NCBI RefSeq assembly: GCF_000313135.1
Contig: NW_004457431.1
Span: forward strand, 432,598-496,597
Length of the DNA: 64,000 nt
Reading direction: 5' to 3'
Origin: Acanthamoeba castellanii str. Neff
Lineage: Eukaryota > Discosea > Longamoebia > Acanthamoebidae
The translations under genes were made by a program, and so were the position numbers. Shown here piece by piece: positions 21,230 through 32,715 of the stretch. The stretch's first letter is position 1. Each line of letters begins with the position of its first letter. The notes under the pieces are model-generated. The model was given only the letters and a program-made list of their open reading frames with translations, did no database searches and was not told the origin of the DNA.

Positions 21230-24215
21230 TCACTGAGGACCACATTTGCGGTAGAGGTCCATGAACATGGGCTGGCACGCGAACTGAGCCTGCAGCTTGG
21301 CGCACAGGAGGAAGGCGCCAGACAGCTTGCGATGCAGTGAATAGGTCTCGGTGGGTGGCGGTGTGAGCCTGCACACACGGACCCAGCGGTCAGTTGCCGA
21401 ACCACGGAGGATTGGAGCCTTGTAGTGAGTGTACCGGTATTTGAGCATGGTGGGGATGAGTTCGTGGATGCGCTGCGTCACGTTCTGCGCGCCAAAATTG
21501 AAGGGCCCAGGCTTGGCGAAAGGCTCTCCCAGGATCATCACCGCGCTGCAGTGTGCCTCATTCATGATGGGAGGCTCCTCGCCTGGTGGTTGCACACACG
21601 ATTTCAGAACGGATCCGTGACTGCGGGAATTGGGGGGGGGGTGATGTACCTGTGAGGAACTTGAGCTTCCTCGATGCGTCGATGATACCCTCTCTGTCTT
21701 GCTTCGCCGCGAAGTAGATGACGCGCATGTACTCGTCCGTGAAGCTTTTGTTGAAGTCCCGGCATGCGCCAAAGTCCAACAAGCCGATCTAGAGGAGTAC
21801 CCGATGCAGGAGTCAGAGCGGGAGCCTATCGAAGGCCGTGCACGGTCAGGCAGGTAAGGTGAGTGTCGTGCCTTTCTCGTTTCAGGGTTATAGAGGAAGT
21901 TGGACCAGTTGGGGTCAGTCTGCATATAACGGAACTCGAAAATCTCTCGCAAGCACAGTCGCAGCATTGACTCGGCGACCTAGATCGACGACGCACGGGC
22001 GGTGAGCGGATAAAGCCCAAAGCAGAGTCGGCACTTGGGTGTACCATGTCTCTCGTCTTTTGGTCATCCTTGACGACATGCTCGATGGGCTGTCCATCAA
22101 GCAGTTCGGTGGTTAGCACTGTAAAGAGAGAAGAAAAAAAGTTTGTGTCAGTTCGCGCTGTTACGCAGTATCGCTCCCTGTTGTTGGAAGAGGCGGGTAC
22201 CCTTCTTGGAGCTCATCTCGGGTATGACTGTTGGAACGACGAATATCTCTTCATCAGACAAAAGCTCCTTCATTTTCTGCAAGTTGGCCACGGTGTTCGA
22301 TAAGTGAGCGCAAGGTCATGGTGTGCGCGCGTGTAGAGGGGGGGGGGTGATTGGGTACGCCATATCGTACCATGGTCGCTTCGGCCTCCCTGTGGTAGTC
22401 CGTCTCCCAGAGAAGCTCATCCTGAGCCACGCGAAGCGTGTTCTCCTGGAAGCCGCGTAAGACGCCTGCTGGTCGCCTTGATAACGACGGAATGAAGGTG
22501 TGGAGGGGGGGGGATGACAAATACCAGATACATGCCCTTGGGGAGAATTCCAAGCATCTTGAGCAAGCTTCCGAGGTTGTTCAGATCGCTTGATATACTG
22601 TCGGCAACACCCGGATACTGCACCTTGATGGCCACCTCTCTTCCATCCGCGAGCACGCCTAACAGCGGCATTACGCACCCACAGCGTTGGTACAGCACGA
22701 CGCGACAGAGACGACCAGGAGAAGAAATGGGAGTGCACCTCGATGGACTTGACCGATCGACGCGGCAGCGATGGGGACAGGATCGAATTCCTTTACTCGC
22801 GATCGCCAATCATGGCCGAGTTCATGGTTCATGACATCCTGTATGGGACAGCGCAGTGAGATTTGTCAGCTGGCGAGTGTATTGGAGCCATTTGGTGATC
22901 GGCACCTCCAACTGCTGGTCTGGCATCCTGTCGGCTGCGTAGCGGACTCGATCAAGGATTTCGGCCAGCTCTGGCGGGATCAGGGCAGAATCTGGGTGAC
23001 ACGCAGGACCATTAGACCCACCTATTCCTTATCATCGCTCGGACGTTGTGGTTACCTTGAATGGAGAGCATTTGCCCCAGTTTCAATGCCGCCCCGCGCA
23101 TTCGTCCGAGGGTGTTGGTCAGTCTCTGAGCGTTGGCCTGGACAACGGAGGTCTTGGATCAGCAACAGAAAACGAAGAGCAACTCCGTTCCATGCACCAA
23201 CGTTGGCGATAGGGCGGGTCTCGTACGGGAGTGACTGCCGGATGAGCCGATGCGGAACTCCCAAGCCCCACCGTCCTCATAGCGGCTTCGCCAAGGGTCC
23301 CCATCCCCATCCTCACGCCCAGGCCTGGCACACACGCCATGGTAAGGACGACTACCACTACAAAGCCAGCTTTCTCATACATACCGCCAAAGTGCCAGAG
23401 CCTGCCGACCTGCGAGCTCGGGACCTTTCGCTGCTTGGAGTTCTCTTTGATTCGTTGCTGGTGGTAGAGAGCAGTGTGAGATCCCTCCAGGGAGGCATAA
23501 AAGTTTCCTCTCTGCGTCGGCGGTTGTTGTACCTGTTGCTCTTGGAGGTATTTGATCCGGTCGAATGTCGGTCGCGGCGGTGGCGCAGTCTTCTGCGTTG
23601 CGGTTTGTGAGGTCTCAGCAACGACACGCAACAACTGACATGAGGTGTGTGGGCGTGAGGTACCGTGAGTGGTTCTTCCAGCGGTGGAGCCTGGGCCTCC
23701 ACCTTGGCACCGGCACCACTCAACTTCGCCGCTTGGGGTGCTGGGGTGGATTCCGCGAGGGCAGAAGGCGCTGGGGCAGAGGGCGGCACGGGAGAGTGTA
23801 CGGCGTGGGGAGGGAGTGCAGTTGCCGTGGTGGGTGCAGGAGCAACGGGAGGGATGGGAACAACAACTGGCGGTGCTAGCACCGATGACGACGCCGCCAC
23901 ATCCTGCAGGGGGAGCAGTTAATCCACAACGAACTCCACATAATCAATACTGCAAGACCGGACCTGGGTTGTGGCGATTTCTGCAGCAGATGCTCCAGTT
24001 TGTGGGGCCGTGGCTGTGGCAGCATCGGCGCTGGTGGTGCGCATGGCAGGGGGCGGTGAGCGGAAGATGGCGCGGCCCAGCATCGATGCGCGGTTGTTCA
24101 CCGCCGCCTGGGCCGCAAATTGATCCGCGACCAGGTACGCGCCCTGTGTGACGCGTAGGAAGTCTCCCAGGTGTGTTGGTGCAGACCCCGAAAGCGTGCC
24201 CGCGGCCCTCTTCAT
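21230..24215 (-). CDS. COQ8: COQ8/ADCK (ABC1 family) atypical kinase of ubiquinone biosynthesis
   Basis: ATG at 24215. A long N-terminal region rich in Ala/Pro/Thr, possibly including a mitochondrial targeting segment, precedes the ABC1 core. Family hallmarks in order: the KxGQ motif in [16 protein letters not shown], the Ala-rich loop in [12 protein letters not shown] (AAAS in place of a Gly-rich loop), [47 protein letters not shown], the catalytic segment [11 protein letters not shown] and the metal-binding [10 protein letters not shown]. It ends [10 protein letters not shown]. These are the specific COQ8 features that hold the complex Q biosynthetic assembly together in the mitochondrial inner membrane. 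Around ten introns, several with G-rich donors such as GTGGGG. Head-to-head with the DUF4397 gene at 24648, with a tRNA gene between. Confidence 0.87.
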
Positions 24216-24324
24216 CCTTCAAGTTTCGCTCCGCAAGTTCTTCTTTTTACTCCTGCCTTGCTCGCCAGGGGTCATTCTTCTATTCTTTGGTCACTCACTC
24301 TCAAGGTTTGGGGTACATCAAGAG

Positions 24325-24396
24325 CGCCTCATGGTGTAGTTGGCAGCATATAGGTTTCTGGTACCTGGGACCCCAGTTCAAATCTGGGTGGGGCGA
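24325..24396 (+). tRNA. tRNA-Gln (anticodon CUG), copy 1
   Basis: Cloverleaf folds fully: acceptor CGCCTCA with TGGGGCG (one T-G wobble), D stem GTGT/GCAT with GG in the loop, anticodon stem TAGGT/ACCTG, loop TTCTGGT giving anticodon CTG, T stem CCCAG/CTGGG with loop TTCAAAT, discriminator A. No intron. A T-run (ATTTTTGG) a few bases downstream can end Pol III transcription. It sits between two divergent protein genes. Confidence 0.93.
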
Positions 24397-24647
24397 TATC
24401 TTCATTTTTGGTTGTTTTCTTTTCCTGTTTCTTTGTTCTTACCGTGGCCGTGAAATCCCAGGCATGGTCTTCCGGAGAGCCCTCAGACATTTCAGCTCGC
24501 TCACGTCGGATTCACGACCTTGTGAAGAGCGTTGAGCGCTCTAGCCTTGTGCGATCCATCGGCCATCGACTAGGTGCTCTAACTGCATTCATTCGCTTAC
24601 AAACACACCCAACAAACACACCAAGAATACCAAGAGCTCAACCAACC

Positions 24648-25682
24648 ATGCTGCGTCCAAGCCTGAGGTTCCTGGTGATCGTCATTGCATCGTGCCTCTT
24701 CATGTCGCTGGCGACCGCCGAAGCCAAAGCCCGGCTCAACTTCTTCCACGCTGTCGCCAACGGTCCGGCCGTGGACATTCAGCTGCGTTCCAAGCTCAAC
24801 ACCACCGCCCACACCATCTTCACGGACCTTGACTTCGCCGAGTACACCGACTACTACCATGCCGAAGGCGGCATGTACGACGTGCGCGTCGTGGCTCATG
24901 ATGACACCTCCAAGGTACGCTTTCATCCACCACTCGCGCCGTTTTACCTCCGATTCACTGTCCATCGTAGGTGATCATGGAGGTGGAGAACCTGGTGGTT
25001 ATCACCGGTGTAGATTTCACCATGGTACTCACCGGGCAGCTGTCCGACTTGGAGAAGTACCCGCTGCGCATCATCACCTTTATCGACGACAACCTCGACC
25101 CCGGAGCCGGCCAGGCTAAATTCCGGTAGGTACTCCTCACCACGTTCATCACCGCGGGGTTGAATGTACTGACCGCCGACGGCACTGGCCATGTGCAGCT
25201 TCATCCATGCAGCCGCTGGCTTCAGCCCGCTCGATGTGATGTTGGGCGGCCAAAAGATCTTCAGCAAGGTGAGCTTTGGGGAGCACGGAGAGATCGTAGG
25301 CACAGGTACGGGACATACACTCCGGTCGTTCACTAGAAGGCCATCCCACCACCCTTCCCTCCATTCGTTTCACCCTTCAGGTTATAGAGAAGTCGACACG
25401 GACAGATACACGCTGCTGGTGATGGAGCGAGGCTTGACGTTCGACTCGTCCACTTTGGACCTCGAAGACGGCGACGTTCTCACTGTATGTGTCTGCCACT
25501 GTTTAATTCTCTGCCCGCGAGTTGTCACTTACGGGTGGTGGTCTCTGCAGGTCTATGCGGTTGGCCTCCGCGGTAGCAGTGAGTACAGGCCAACCCTGGT
25601 GTCGCAGATCACGAGGGAGTCCGACACCTCTCCCGCAACCACCCTCTCCCCGTGGTCTACCTTCCTCCGCGGTGCTCGTTGA
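24648..25682 (+). CDS. Secreted DUF4397-domain protein
   Basis: A clear signal peptide (LRFLVIVIASCLFMSLATAE) is followed by ARLNFFHAVANGPAVDIQL, the start of a DUF4397-type beta domain. Exons join at DTSK to VIMEVENLVVITGVDF, AKFR to FIHAAAGFSPLDVMLGG, the YREVDTDRYTLLVMERG strand, and DVLT to VYAVGLRGSS. The FxHAxxGxPxxD pattern occurs twice (FFHAVANGPAVDI and FIHAAAGFSPLDV), giving two tandem repeats, a DUF4397 trait. Likely exported or surface associated. Function of the family is not established. The C-terminal part is Ser/Thr-rich and ends FLRGAR, with no GPI-like hydrophobic end. Confidence 0.75.
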
Positions 25683-25847
25683 CGCGGCCCGTCAGTGAGT
25701 TTTTAACTCCGAACCAACCAGCCACGTGAGATGACCGAATAAATGAACACTAACATCACCGGCGTTCGGTGAACGGAGATCGGAGGGGAGTTTATATTGC
25801 ACACAACACTTGTTGCCCAAGCGAAGTTGGGACCGAGGACGCAACAC

Positions 25848-26457
25848 CTAGTTGACCATGATGTTCCACCTGAAGGAGAAGAACTGCTTCTGGACGCTGG
25901 TCTGGACGGCTTGCGACCAGAACCTGTACTGCTTGCCCGTGCGGGTCACGTAGGTGTAGTCGAAGACGATCGTCTCGAAGTCCCTGCAGAGCATGGGCTG
26001 GTGGATGCGCGTTGGGGGGAAGGCGGGGGTCAGTGCAAAGAAAGAGAAAGATGGGCAGTTTTGATGGAGAGAAGGGTACCTTGCCGAGCGAGTAGCGACC
26101 ACCGTGGTTATCGATGACGGGGTTGACGCCAAGACCAGTGTCCATGGTGATGTCACCGTTGGAGCGGGTGATGGTGAAGCTGTGGGTGGCCAGGTCGTAG
26201 CCCTGCTCGGTGAGCTTGGCCTTGAGCAGGTCGATGATGTCCGCCTCGACGGTGGTGTTACCGAGATCGGCGTTGTGGGTGATGTCGTAGAAGTAGTCCC
26301 TCAGGCCCCTGAAGTCGCTCCGCTCAGCGTAGAAGTCGAGCAGGTTGTCGAAGGAGGGCTGCTCGGGGTCGAAGGTGCTGTCCTGGCAGAAGAACAGGAC
26401 GGCCTGCGCAGCATTGACGACGAAGAGGAGGGCGAAGAGAGCGAGGATGGCCTTCAT
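25848..26457 (-). CDS. Small secreted protein of unknown function
   Basis: Signal peptide MKAILALFALLFVVNAAQAV, then LFFCQDSTFDPEQPSFDNLL, LRDYFYDITHNADLG, TVEADIIDLLKAKLTEQGYD, ITMDTGLGVNPVIDNHGG and, after one intron (about 26000-26078), PMLCRDFETIVFDYTYVTRT and SFRWNIMVN. Mature protein about 150 residues with two Cys, probably one disulphide. Codon choice is strongly biased to C-ending codons, suggesting good expression, and a CATAAAAGG element lies about 65 bp upstream of the ATG. No family recognised. Confidence 0.75.
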
Positions 26458-26516
26458 GTTATGTTATGGCAGTGTGGTTGTTTTTAAGAGAGATTGGGGG
26501 AAGGCAGCACAGCGTG

Positions 26517-26525
26517 GCCTTTTAT
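26517..26525 (-). promoter_or_regulatory. TATA-like box (CATAAAAGG) of the small secreted protein gene
   Basis: On the minus strand ACATAAAAGGCC sits about 60-70 bp before the ATG at 26457, the same spacing as the TATAAAAGG upstream of the gene at 48754. Confidence 0.5.
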
Positions 26526-26798
26526 GTGCCAGGTCAGGCGGTTGGAGAGCGACCACCGAACGGATACCGTAAGCCAACATGCACCGTCTCTCTGCGATCT
26601 AGACCTCCGGTGGCCTTCCTCGCCTGGAACGCGAGGAAGCACGCGGAGTGTCCTAATACTTCGTACATTCTTTTCGTACATTCGGAAAAAGTTTTCGAAT
26701 GGGCGAGAGCGTTGGTTCACCCCATTTCCGGTCAACTGATCAACCACCCAGGCGAGAGCATCAAATCTTTTGCTTGAGGTGTAGGAGCACATCAAGAG

Positions 26799-26870
26799 CG
26801 CCTCATGGTGTAGTTGGCAGCATATAGGTTTCTGGTACCTGGGACCCCAGTTCAAATCTGGGTGGGGCGA
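26799..26870 (+). tRNA. tRNA-Gln (anticodon CUG), copy 2
   Basis: Identical over all 72 bases to the copy at 24325, with the same 10-base leader ACATCAAGAG and a shared TATCTTC trailer followed by a T6 run, a strong Pol III terminator. Confidence 0.93.
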
Positions 26871-27034
26871 TATCTTCTTTTTTATGGTGGTTTTCTTTTC
26901 TATTTTGCTTGTTTTCGTTTCCTGTTTCTGTGCGTGCGCTTGGCGACGTGTGGCAAGAGAGGGCTTTGCATTGTTGTATGTACAGGATAGCAGGCGGATA
27001 AGCGGCAACGTAGTGGTCTCCGTAGAGGTCGATC

Positions 27035-29188
27035 TTAGCCGGCGCGGACGGCATCAAAGATGTTGGGGGGCAGAGGTCTCTTCGGCGGTCGGATCTCGGC
27101 ATCGACCACCATCATTCTCGCCTTTAGTTCCTCGTCGCTTGCGCACCCAGTCCGCACAAGATACTTCTTGTACAGCCGCTCTGCTTCAATCAGCGCTTCG
27201 TTCGCATTCAGGTTTCCCGCCAACGAGTTCACGTGCTGGTTTCGAGCGCGCGCACACGAGGCGGTTAGACTTGAAAAAGCTCTGAAATTCAACGCGTTAC
27301 GTCAACGCCATGGCGTCGGGAAGGATACCCGAAGCGTTTCGTCAAAGCCCATGTCGTGTACGATGATCTTCTTCTTCTCGGCCAGTAAGATAGCCGCCGC
27401 AATGAAGAGGTGGAAATAGTCGGACATGTGCCGCGACCACAGCGCCTGTTGGGTGCGAGGAAAAAAGAAGATCGTGTAAGGTTCGTGTCAGCTGAGGGTG
27501 ATGAGAGGGCACGCACCTCCCAGATGGTCTGCGTTTCGGACAGGTCGAACTCGCGCTTGAAGAGGATAAGGAGCCAACGGAAGCAGAAAAACATGTTAAG
27601 GCTGTCGTGCTTGGCCATGTGATCGTAAAGCTGGCGGTCGAGCACGGAGAGGATCTCGCGAAGCTGCGCCAACTGCACTCGCATTCCCAGTTGTTCGCGT
27701 TCGAAGTTGTCCGCCTGGGCCGATGCAACGGGCACACGTCAGTGATCGGGAAACGCAACAGTGTGCGTCGATTGATGAGCGAACGATAAGCGGGGAGGAG
27801 TGCCTACCATGTTGTCCATTATGCCCTTGAAGCACCAGAACGAGTCCACTTCGTCTTCCATGATCATCATGGTGGGCGACAGAAGGTCGTTCATCCCCTG
27901 CACGTAGCCTGGAAAGAGGGGAGTACACGAGTTAGGTCGCTAGCTAAGCCGTGAAAAAGGCAGAGATTGGGAGGGGGGGCTGGTGTTGCCCGCACCGAGA
28001 TCGAAGTTGAAGAAGGTGTATGTGACAAGAATGTCGTTGAGCTGTCTGAGGTTCGGCCCCGCCAGATCTTGAAAGAACGCCGTCGTTCTGTCCGTCCGCA
28101 CCACGTCCTTGTCTGCGAGAGCGCGGCAGGGGGGGGGAGCAGCGTAAGTGGCTATTGCACGTACAACTCCCCTCGGAGCGAGGACGCAAGCCATACCGAT
28201 GGCGTGCTTGCGCTCTCTGAAGATGGAGTGATGGCTTTCCTGCTCTGGCGTGATCGATTCCCACTGCGTTTTGTACATCCGGTACTCGACCCTGAGGTGC
28301 CAAGGGTGGGTGAGCTACGCTAAGTCGAGCAATTCCCAATTAAGAGATCTGGAGGAGTGATGGTTGTGCATACGCTTTGCTCTGCCTGATGATAAGCCGG
28401 TCCTCCTGGGTGGAATCGAAGGGATAGTACCGGAGCAAGTACTTCCACACCTCTCGACGGATCGACGGATCGACACCCTGAAGCACAAGCCATTTAAACG
28501 GCAGCAGCAACACATCGCCAGAAGCGTTAGCCAATGGGTGCATTCACAACATCCCCAACGCTCAAGGAGGATCAGGGTGTACCCCGTAGAAGATCTTCTT
28601 CCTGAGTTTGCGTTCGTTGGTGATCCTGCCGGTCTCGTCGAAGAAGGAGCGCCACTCTTGGGGCGAAAGGGGTGCCTTCCTCTCCCCGCGGGGAATGTCC
28701 ACCTCTTCCTCTGCACAATCAATAATTAATAATGAATTAGACACAAGCGCTGAGAGGAAGCCGTAGTAACAGGAGAGAAGGTGGTAGGTAGTACCTTCAG
28801 CGTCCAGCTCTGAGCCGAGCACTTCAAAGTCGCCCAGACTTGTTGCTAGGGGCGAGTGGTCGGCAGCATCCGCGGGAGTGCCACCCGACAAGATCTCCTC
28901 CATCTGATGGCCGAAAAAGTAGAATAAATAAAAGATTGTGAATAAATAAAAGATTATGATGATAATGATAATGGCGATGAAAGGCATCGAGGCGGTAAAG
29001 ACGCACGTCGGGCTCGACCCACAAATTGTCGCCATAGAATGCTGTGTGTGAAATATACATCAGTATCCAAAGGCCATAAAACGTCACGTAATGGGCGGCA
29101 GGAGGAGAGTACTTTGGCGAGTGGCCGTGCGCACGGCTTGGGTCACGGCAGCAAAGGCTTCCATCAGGCCAGGTTCGGGTGAATTCAT
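27035..29188 (-). CDS. TBC1D15/Gyp7-like Rab GTPase-activating protein
   Basis: Exons join from MNSPEPGLMEAFAAVTQAV through TFYGDNLWVEPD, MEEILSGGTPADAADH, PLSPQEWRSFFDETGRI and KLRKKIFYG to the TBC domain: VDPSIRREVWKYLLRYYPFD, YKTQWESITPEQESHHS, the arginine finger DVVRTDRTTAFF, ILVTYTFFNFDLG, the glutamine finger YVQGMNDLLSPTMMIMED, FWCFKGIMDNM, NMFFCFRWLLILFKREF and HVNSLAGNLNANEALIEAE. It ends NIFDAVRAG. KDVxRTDR and YVQGMNDL are diagnostic of the TBC1D15/TBC1D17/Gyp7 group, which in other eukaryotes acts on Rab7/Ypt7-type GTPases of late endosomes. Both fingers intact, so catalytically competent. Divergent from KTI12 with 192 bp between ATGs. Confidence 0.85.
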
Positions 29189-29380
29189 CGATCGCGCAGT
29201 GTTGCGCAGCAAGTAGAATGCGGCAATGGTGAGAAGAACTTCTAGAAAGAGCAGATGTGATGCGATGCGCCACGCAAAGACCGCCGAATTGAATTTTTCT
29301 TCTTTCTTTTTCCCTCTGTCGGGCCTCTTCACATTTCCCTTATTTTCTTTCTACGCCGAAGGATCATCTGGCCAGAGAAG
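29189..29380. promoter_or_regulatory. Divergent promoter region of TBC1D15-like and KTI12 genes
   Basis: 192 bp separate the opposed start codons. Contains a T/C-rich stretch (TTTTTCTTCTTTCTTTTTCC near 29300). No TATA box seen. Confidence 0.35.
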
Positions 29381-30785
29381 ATGCCACTGGTGGTCATCTG
29401 TGGCATTCCCTGCAGCGGGAAGACCCATCATGCCCAGTTGCTGGAGAAACACTTCGTAGAGAGCGGCAAGAAGGTGCACCTGATCAATGAAGAATCCCTG
29501 CACATTACGAAGGCCGATGGCTATAAAGGTACGCCGCTCGGGGCTGATTCTTTGGCGCGGGAAGAAGAGATAGAAGGAGGTGGGTGATGTTGCACCACCA
29601 GGTGGTGCTTGATGCTGACCAAGCCAAGATAATTTTTCTGAGAAGAACCTGAGGGCGGGATTGAAGGCCGGGGTGGAGCGCTTTCTGTCGAAGGACTGCG
29701 TGGTCATTCTTGATTCTATGAACTACATCAAGGGCTACCGTTACGAGCTTTATTGCATCGCTCGTGCTCAGCGCACTCCCAATTGCGTGGTACCTACACA
29801 CAACATCGCACTTGCTGCGTATGATTAATCGCCCGCCCACTCACTTTTTTTGGTCTTTTTCGAGAAGATCTGGTTCGACGTCCCTCTTGACACTGCGCTG
29901 GAGTGGAACGAAGGCCGAGGCGAAAAGCGGCTCGACCCCGTCCTGTATGTCTTCGCTTTCCTTCGTGGCGCTCGTCCCAATGCTACAAGAGAGTACGCTG
30001 GCTAACGCCATCGCGATGTGACCGCCATTCATCTCGCTCTACAGCCTCAAAGACCTGGCCAGCCGCTTTGAGGCACCCATAGAGAAGAACCGGTGGGACG
30101 CGCCCTTGTTCCGACTAGAGCAAGGTCGTTACCCCTCCCCCTCCCTAGCTTGTCATATATGCGGCTGCTGCTTGCCTGACTCTGCTGCTCCCCAACAATC
30201 AACCAGACCAAGAGCTTCCGCTGGATCGAATCAATGAAGCGCTCTTTGAACGACACCAGAAGCCACCAAACATCGCCACCCTTCCCGTACGCACCTTGCG
30301 ACCGCAACACTTGGTCGTTATTTGTTTTGCTGCGTTTTTCTAACGATGCACTCCTTTCTCTATTGTGCCGCCATAGCAAGTGATCTCCGACACCAACTTC
30401 GTGTACGAGTTGGACAAGACCACACAGGAGATCATCGCCGCCATCCTGCAGGCCCAGACGCACGCAATGCTCGGGGATTGCATCCCCGTACCCAAGGCCG
30501 AGCAAAAGATATCCTTAATGCAACCTCCACCCCCTCCAATTCTTCTCCTACCTCTTTCTCTGCGCGTCTGTGCGTGTGCGTGCTCAGTGCCGTGTGACCT
30601 CCTGCTCCTTCTTTGTGGTTGGCTTCCTTGACTTGGCGGCGCACGTTCGGCTGGTGAAGAAGTTCAATCTCGCAGAGCTGCGACGAATGCAGCGCCAGTT
30701 CCTCAAGATCTCGCAAATGCACCCGCCGCGGGTGGAGCACATCGGCGACACCTTTGTGGAGTACCTCAATACCTCTCTGGCCTGA
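29381..30785 (+). CDS. KTI12: KTI12-like Elongator-associated P-loop protein
   Basis: Starts MPLVVICGIPCSGKTHHAQL, with the P-loop GIPCSGKT at the N terminus as in KTI12/PSTK. Then HLINEESLHITKADGYK, GVERFLSKDCVVILDSMNYI, KGYRYELYCIARAQRTPNCV, IWFDVPLDTALEWN, DLASRFEAPIEKNRWDAPLF, LPLDRINEALFE, the C-terminal QVISDTNFVYELDKTTQEII and FNLAELRRMQRQFLKISQMH, and the end EYLNTSLA. DSxNYIKGYRYELYC and RFExPxxxNRWDxPLF are strong KTI12 signatures. KTI12 supports Elongator in wobble-uridine modification of tRNA. About seven introns. Confidence 0.88.
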
Positions 30786-31693
30786 CCGAGCTCGCACCTC
30801 CCCCAACAGTGAGACGCGCTCTGTCAAGGTACCACCAACCCACCCAACAGGAAGTCGGCACGTATGGGGGGGGGGATTATTTTTGCGCGTCGTTCCCATA
30901 ATTGAAATTCGTGTGGTGGCCGCATAAAAATCCAAACGAGGCAGTGGGAAGGTTAGCCGTCCTTATGGCAGGGTGAAAGGATACACGCTGATGACCGTTT
31001 AGGGACGGGCGGGTATGTGCTGACACCCCAACTTCCAAGCACGTAGCTTGGCTTCATAGCCAAATTTTTGCAAGTGGCTGCCCCTCTTTGGGCGGCCCGC
31101 CCCACAGACACGACCAACCAAAGTATAATATTACAATAACCACCAACAACAACAACCAGGGAACACCATAAGAGAGAGTGGGATGATGAATGGTAAAAGG
31201 TTTGATGCTTGCTTGATCCTCCGCTTTCTACTCCTCTCTTTCGCTCTCCCTCCTCTATCGTTTGTTCAGCTCTTTAGGTCGGGGTGATACAGATGCATCA
31301 CCTCGGTAAACCACTGGACATAGATTTTCTCTTTCTCTGGAGGATCGAGCATGCAAGTGAGAACGCATCTTACTCTGACCACTATTGAAGCTCTGTGCAC
31401 ATCCTCGTCACAAGAGTATGGGGTGCCTATGATTGTTGGCTGATTATTCCTTTGTGGTGTATCCTCTTCATTCAGGCGCACGAGTAAGGACCAGAAGCAG
31501 TCAAGAGGGAGAAGGAACCGTGCGAGGCGGCCCACGTGTTTTGGCCTTCAGCTTCCTGAACCACCCATCTTTCTCGCCTGTACAGTGAGCGCATGATTCA
31601 TCGAACGGAAGAATAGAGTGTTTCGCTCGTGTGTGGCGTCCCGCGGGTCGATCCATTCCTGGTTCCTTCGGGACTGACTGTCAGGCATCTGCT
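30786..31693. other. Intergenic region; one unsupported ORF (31266-31535, minus)
   Basis: No recognisable gene. AT-richer, with a G8 run near 30870 and an AACAACAACAACCA run near 31145. A minus-strand ORF (31535 to 31266) contains DPPEKEKIYVQWFTEVMHLY and ends HPDLKS. It looks protein-like and could be a lone 3' exon, but no splice partner or family was found. Confidence 0.4.
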
Positions 31694-32543
31694 CTACGTT
31701 CGGCATGTTGGTTCAGCCCTGCACAACGTGAAGGCGCGGTTAGAGCGACCTACAGCCGGATCGGATTGGCACAGACAGATTGGGGGGGGGGCGCACGTGC
31801 CTCGCAGAAAGTCGGCACAGGTGAGGCCGTTGTCAACAAGGACGGCGGTCACACCCATGGCGCCCACTTCCTTTACGTTCCTCCTTTCTGTGCAGCACGA
31901 AGAGTGAGTAGAGTGGTGAGTTGCGAGCGCGAGATTCCAATGCGTACCATCGTCGAAGAAGATCATATCTTCAAAGGCAAGTCGTGTTTGCTTTCGGATA
32001 CGATTGAAGTGCGTGATCTTACTGCCTGGGAAGATCTGATGGTTCTGGAAGCTGCACGCATGCACACGGACCCAATACACTCGATCCTCAGCAAGGATAG
32101 CGTGCAAGTGGTGGTGTGGTGCGGTTTGAAGTGCAAAACAACAACCTATCCAGCATGCCCAGCGTGGTCAGGAGTTGCGTGGCGTGGTCCGGCGTCGGAG
32201 TGCGTGAGGCGACCGCCAGCGCCAACTCTTTTCCTCCTCCTCCTCCGAGCTCCTTCTGCAGAGCGAGGAGAGCCTGGAATATGGGGCGCACGTCGGGGTA
32301 GAGGCGAATGCCGGCACCGTGCTTGTCGAAGGCATCCGCGCCCGGACCGCCGCTGTGCCTCATCGTCTGCTTCCCCTTGCCGGTGTTTTCACCTGCCGCA
32401 GCCCCCTTGGTGGCGGGGGTGAAGGGCGGCAACTGGAACTCACAGTAGCAGCTCCACAAGGTGTAGTCCAGGTCGAACGCGATAAGGCGCGGGAGCTTCC
32501 CCTCCTCCCGCAGCCGCTCCAGCGTTTCACCCACCTTGTCCAT
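31694..32543 (-). CDS. MDP-1-type magnesium-dependent HAD phosphatase
   Basis: Starts MDKVGETLERLREEGKLPRL. HAD motif I is AFDLDYTLWSCY, then a Gly/Lys-rich insert, GIRLYPDVRPIFQALLALQK, motif II LAVASRTPTPDHATQLL, then, across an intron, FQNHQIFPGSKITHFNRIRK and motif III/IV MIFFDDGT, and RNVKEVGAMGVTAVLVDNGL. DLDYTLW plus ASRT plus FFDD is the signature of MDP-1 (acid phosphatase type HAD), reported to act on protein tyrosine phosphate or glycated sugars. The insert between motif I and the cap makes it longer than the usual 160-190 residues. The last exon is short; stop placed at 31694 after TAEPTCRT, tentatively. In MDP-1 motif III the usual asparagine or glutamine after FFDD is replaced by Gly-Thr at a splice site, so the join there may be misplaced. 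Confidence 0.75.
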
Positions 32544-32715
32544 GCCAGGGTCTCCTTTGGTTGGCCGTGGACTTTCTTCTTCTTTTTCTTGTGGTCGGGC
32601 CTTGAGGAAAGAGAGAAGGAAAAGCGGAACAGAAGGGCCAGCCGAAGAGCAAGGTCCACGTGCGCGGTGGCAGAGAGTGGTCAGCAGAAGAAGCCGGAAG
32701 GGGTTGTCACGCAAG
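32544..32715. promoter_or_regulatory. Divergent promoter region of phosphatase and lipoprotein genes
   Basis: 172 bp between opposed ATGs, the tightest head-to-head pair in the window. Includes CTTTCTTCTTCTTTTTCTTG (32571-32590). No TATA box seen. Confidence 0.35.

Noticed and set aside
26484..27102. Minus-strand ORFs across tRNA copy 2, reading HPDLNWGPRYQKPICC or PRFELGSQVPETYM
   Set aside because: These are the well-known spurious proteins from the antisense of a tRNA gene; the tRNA explains the open frames.
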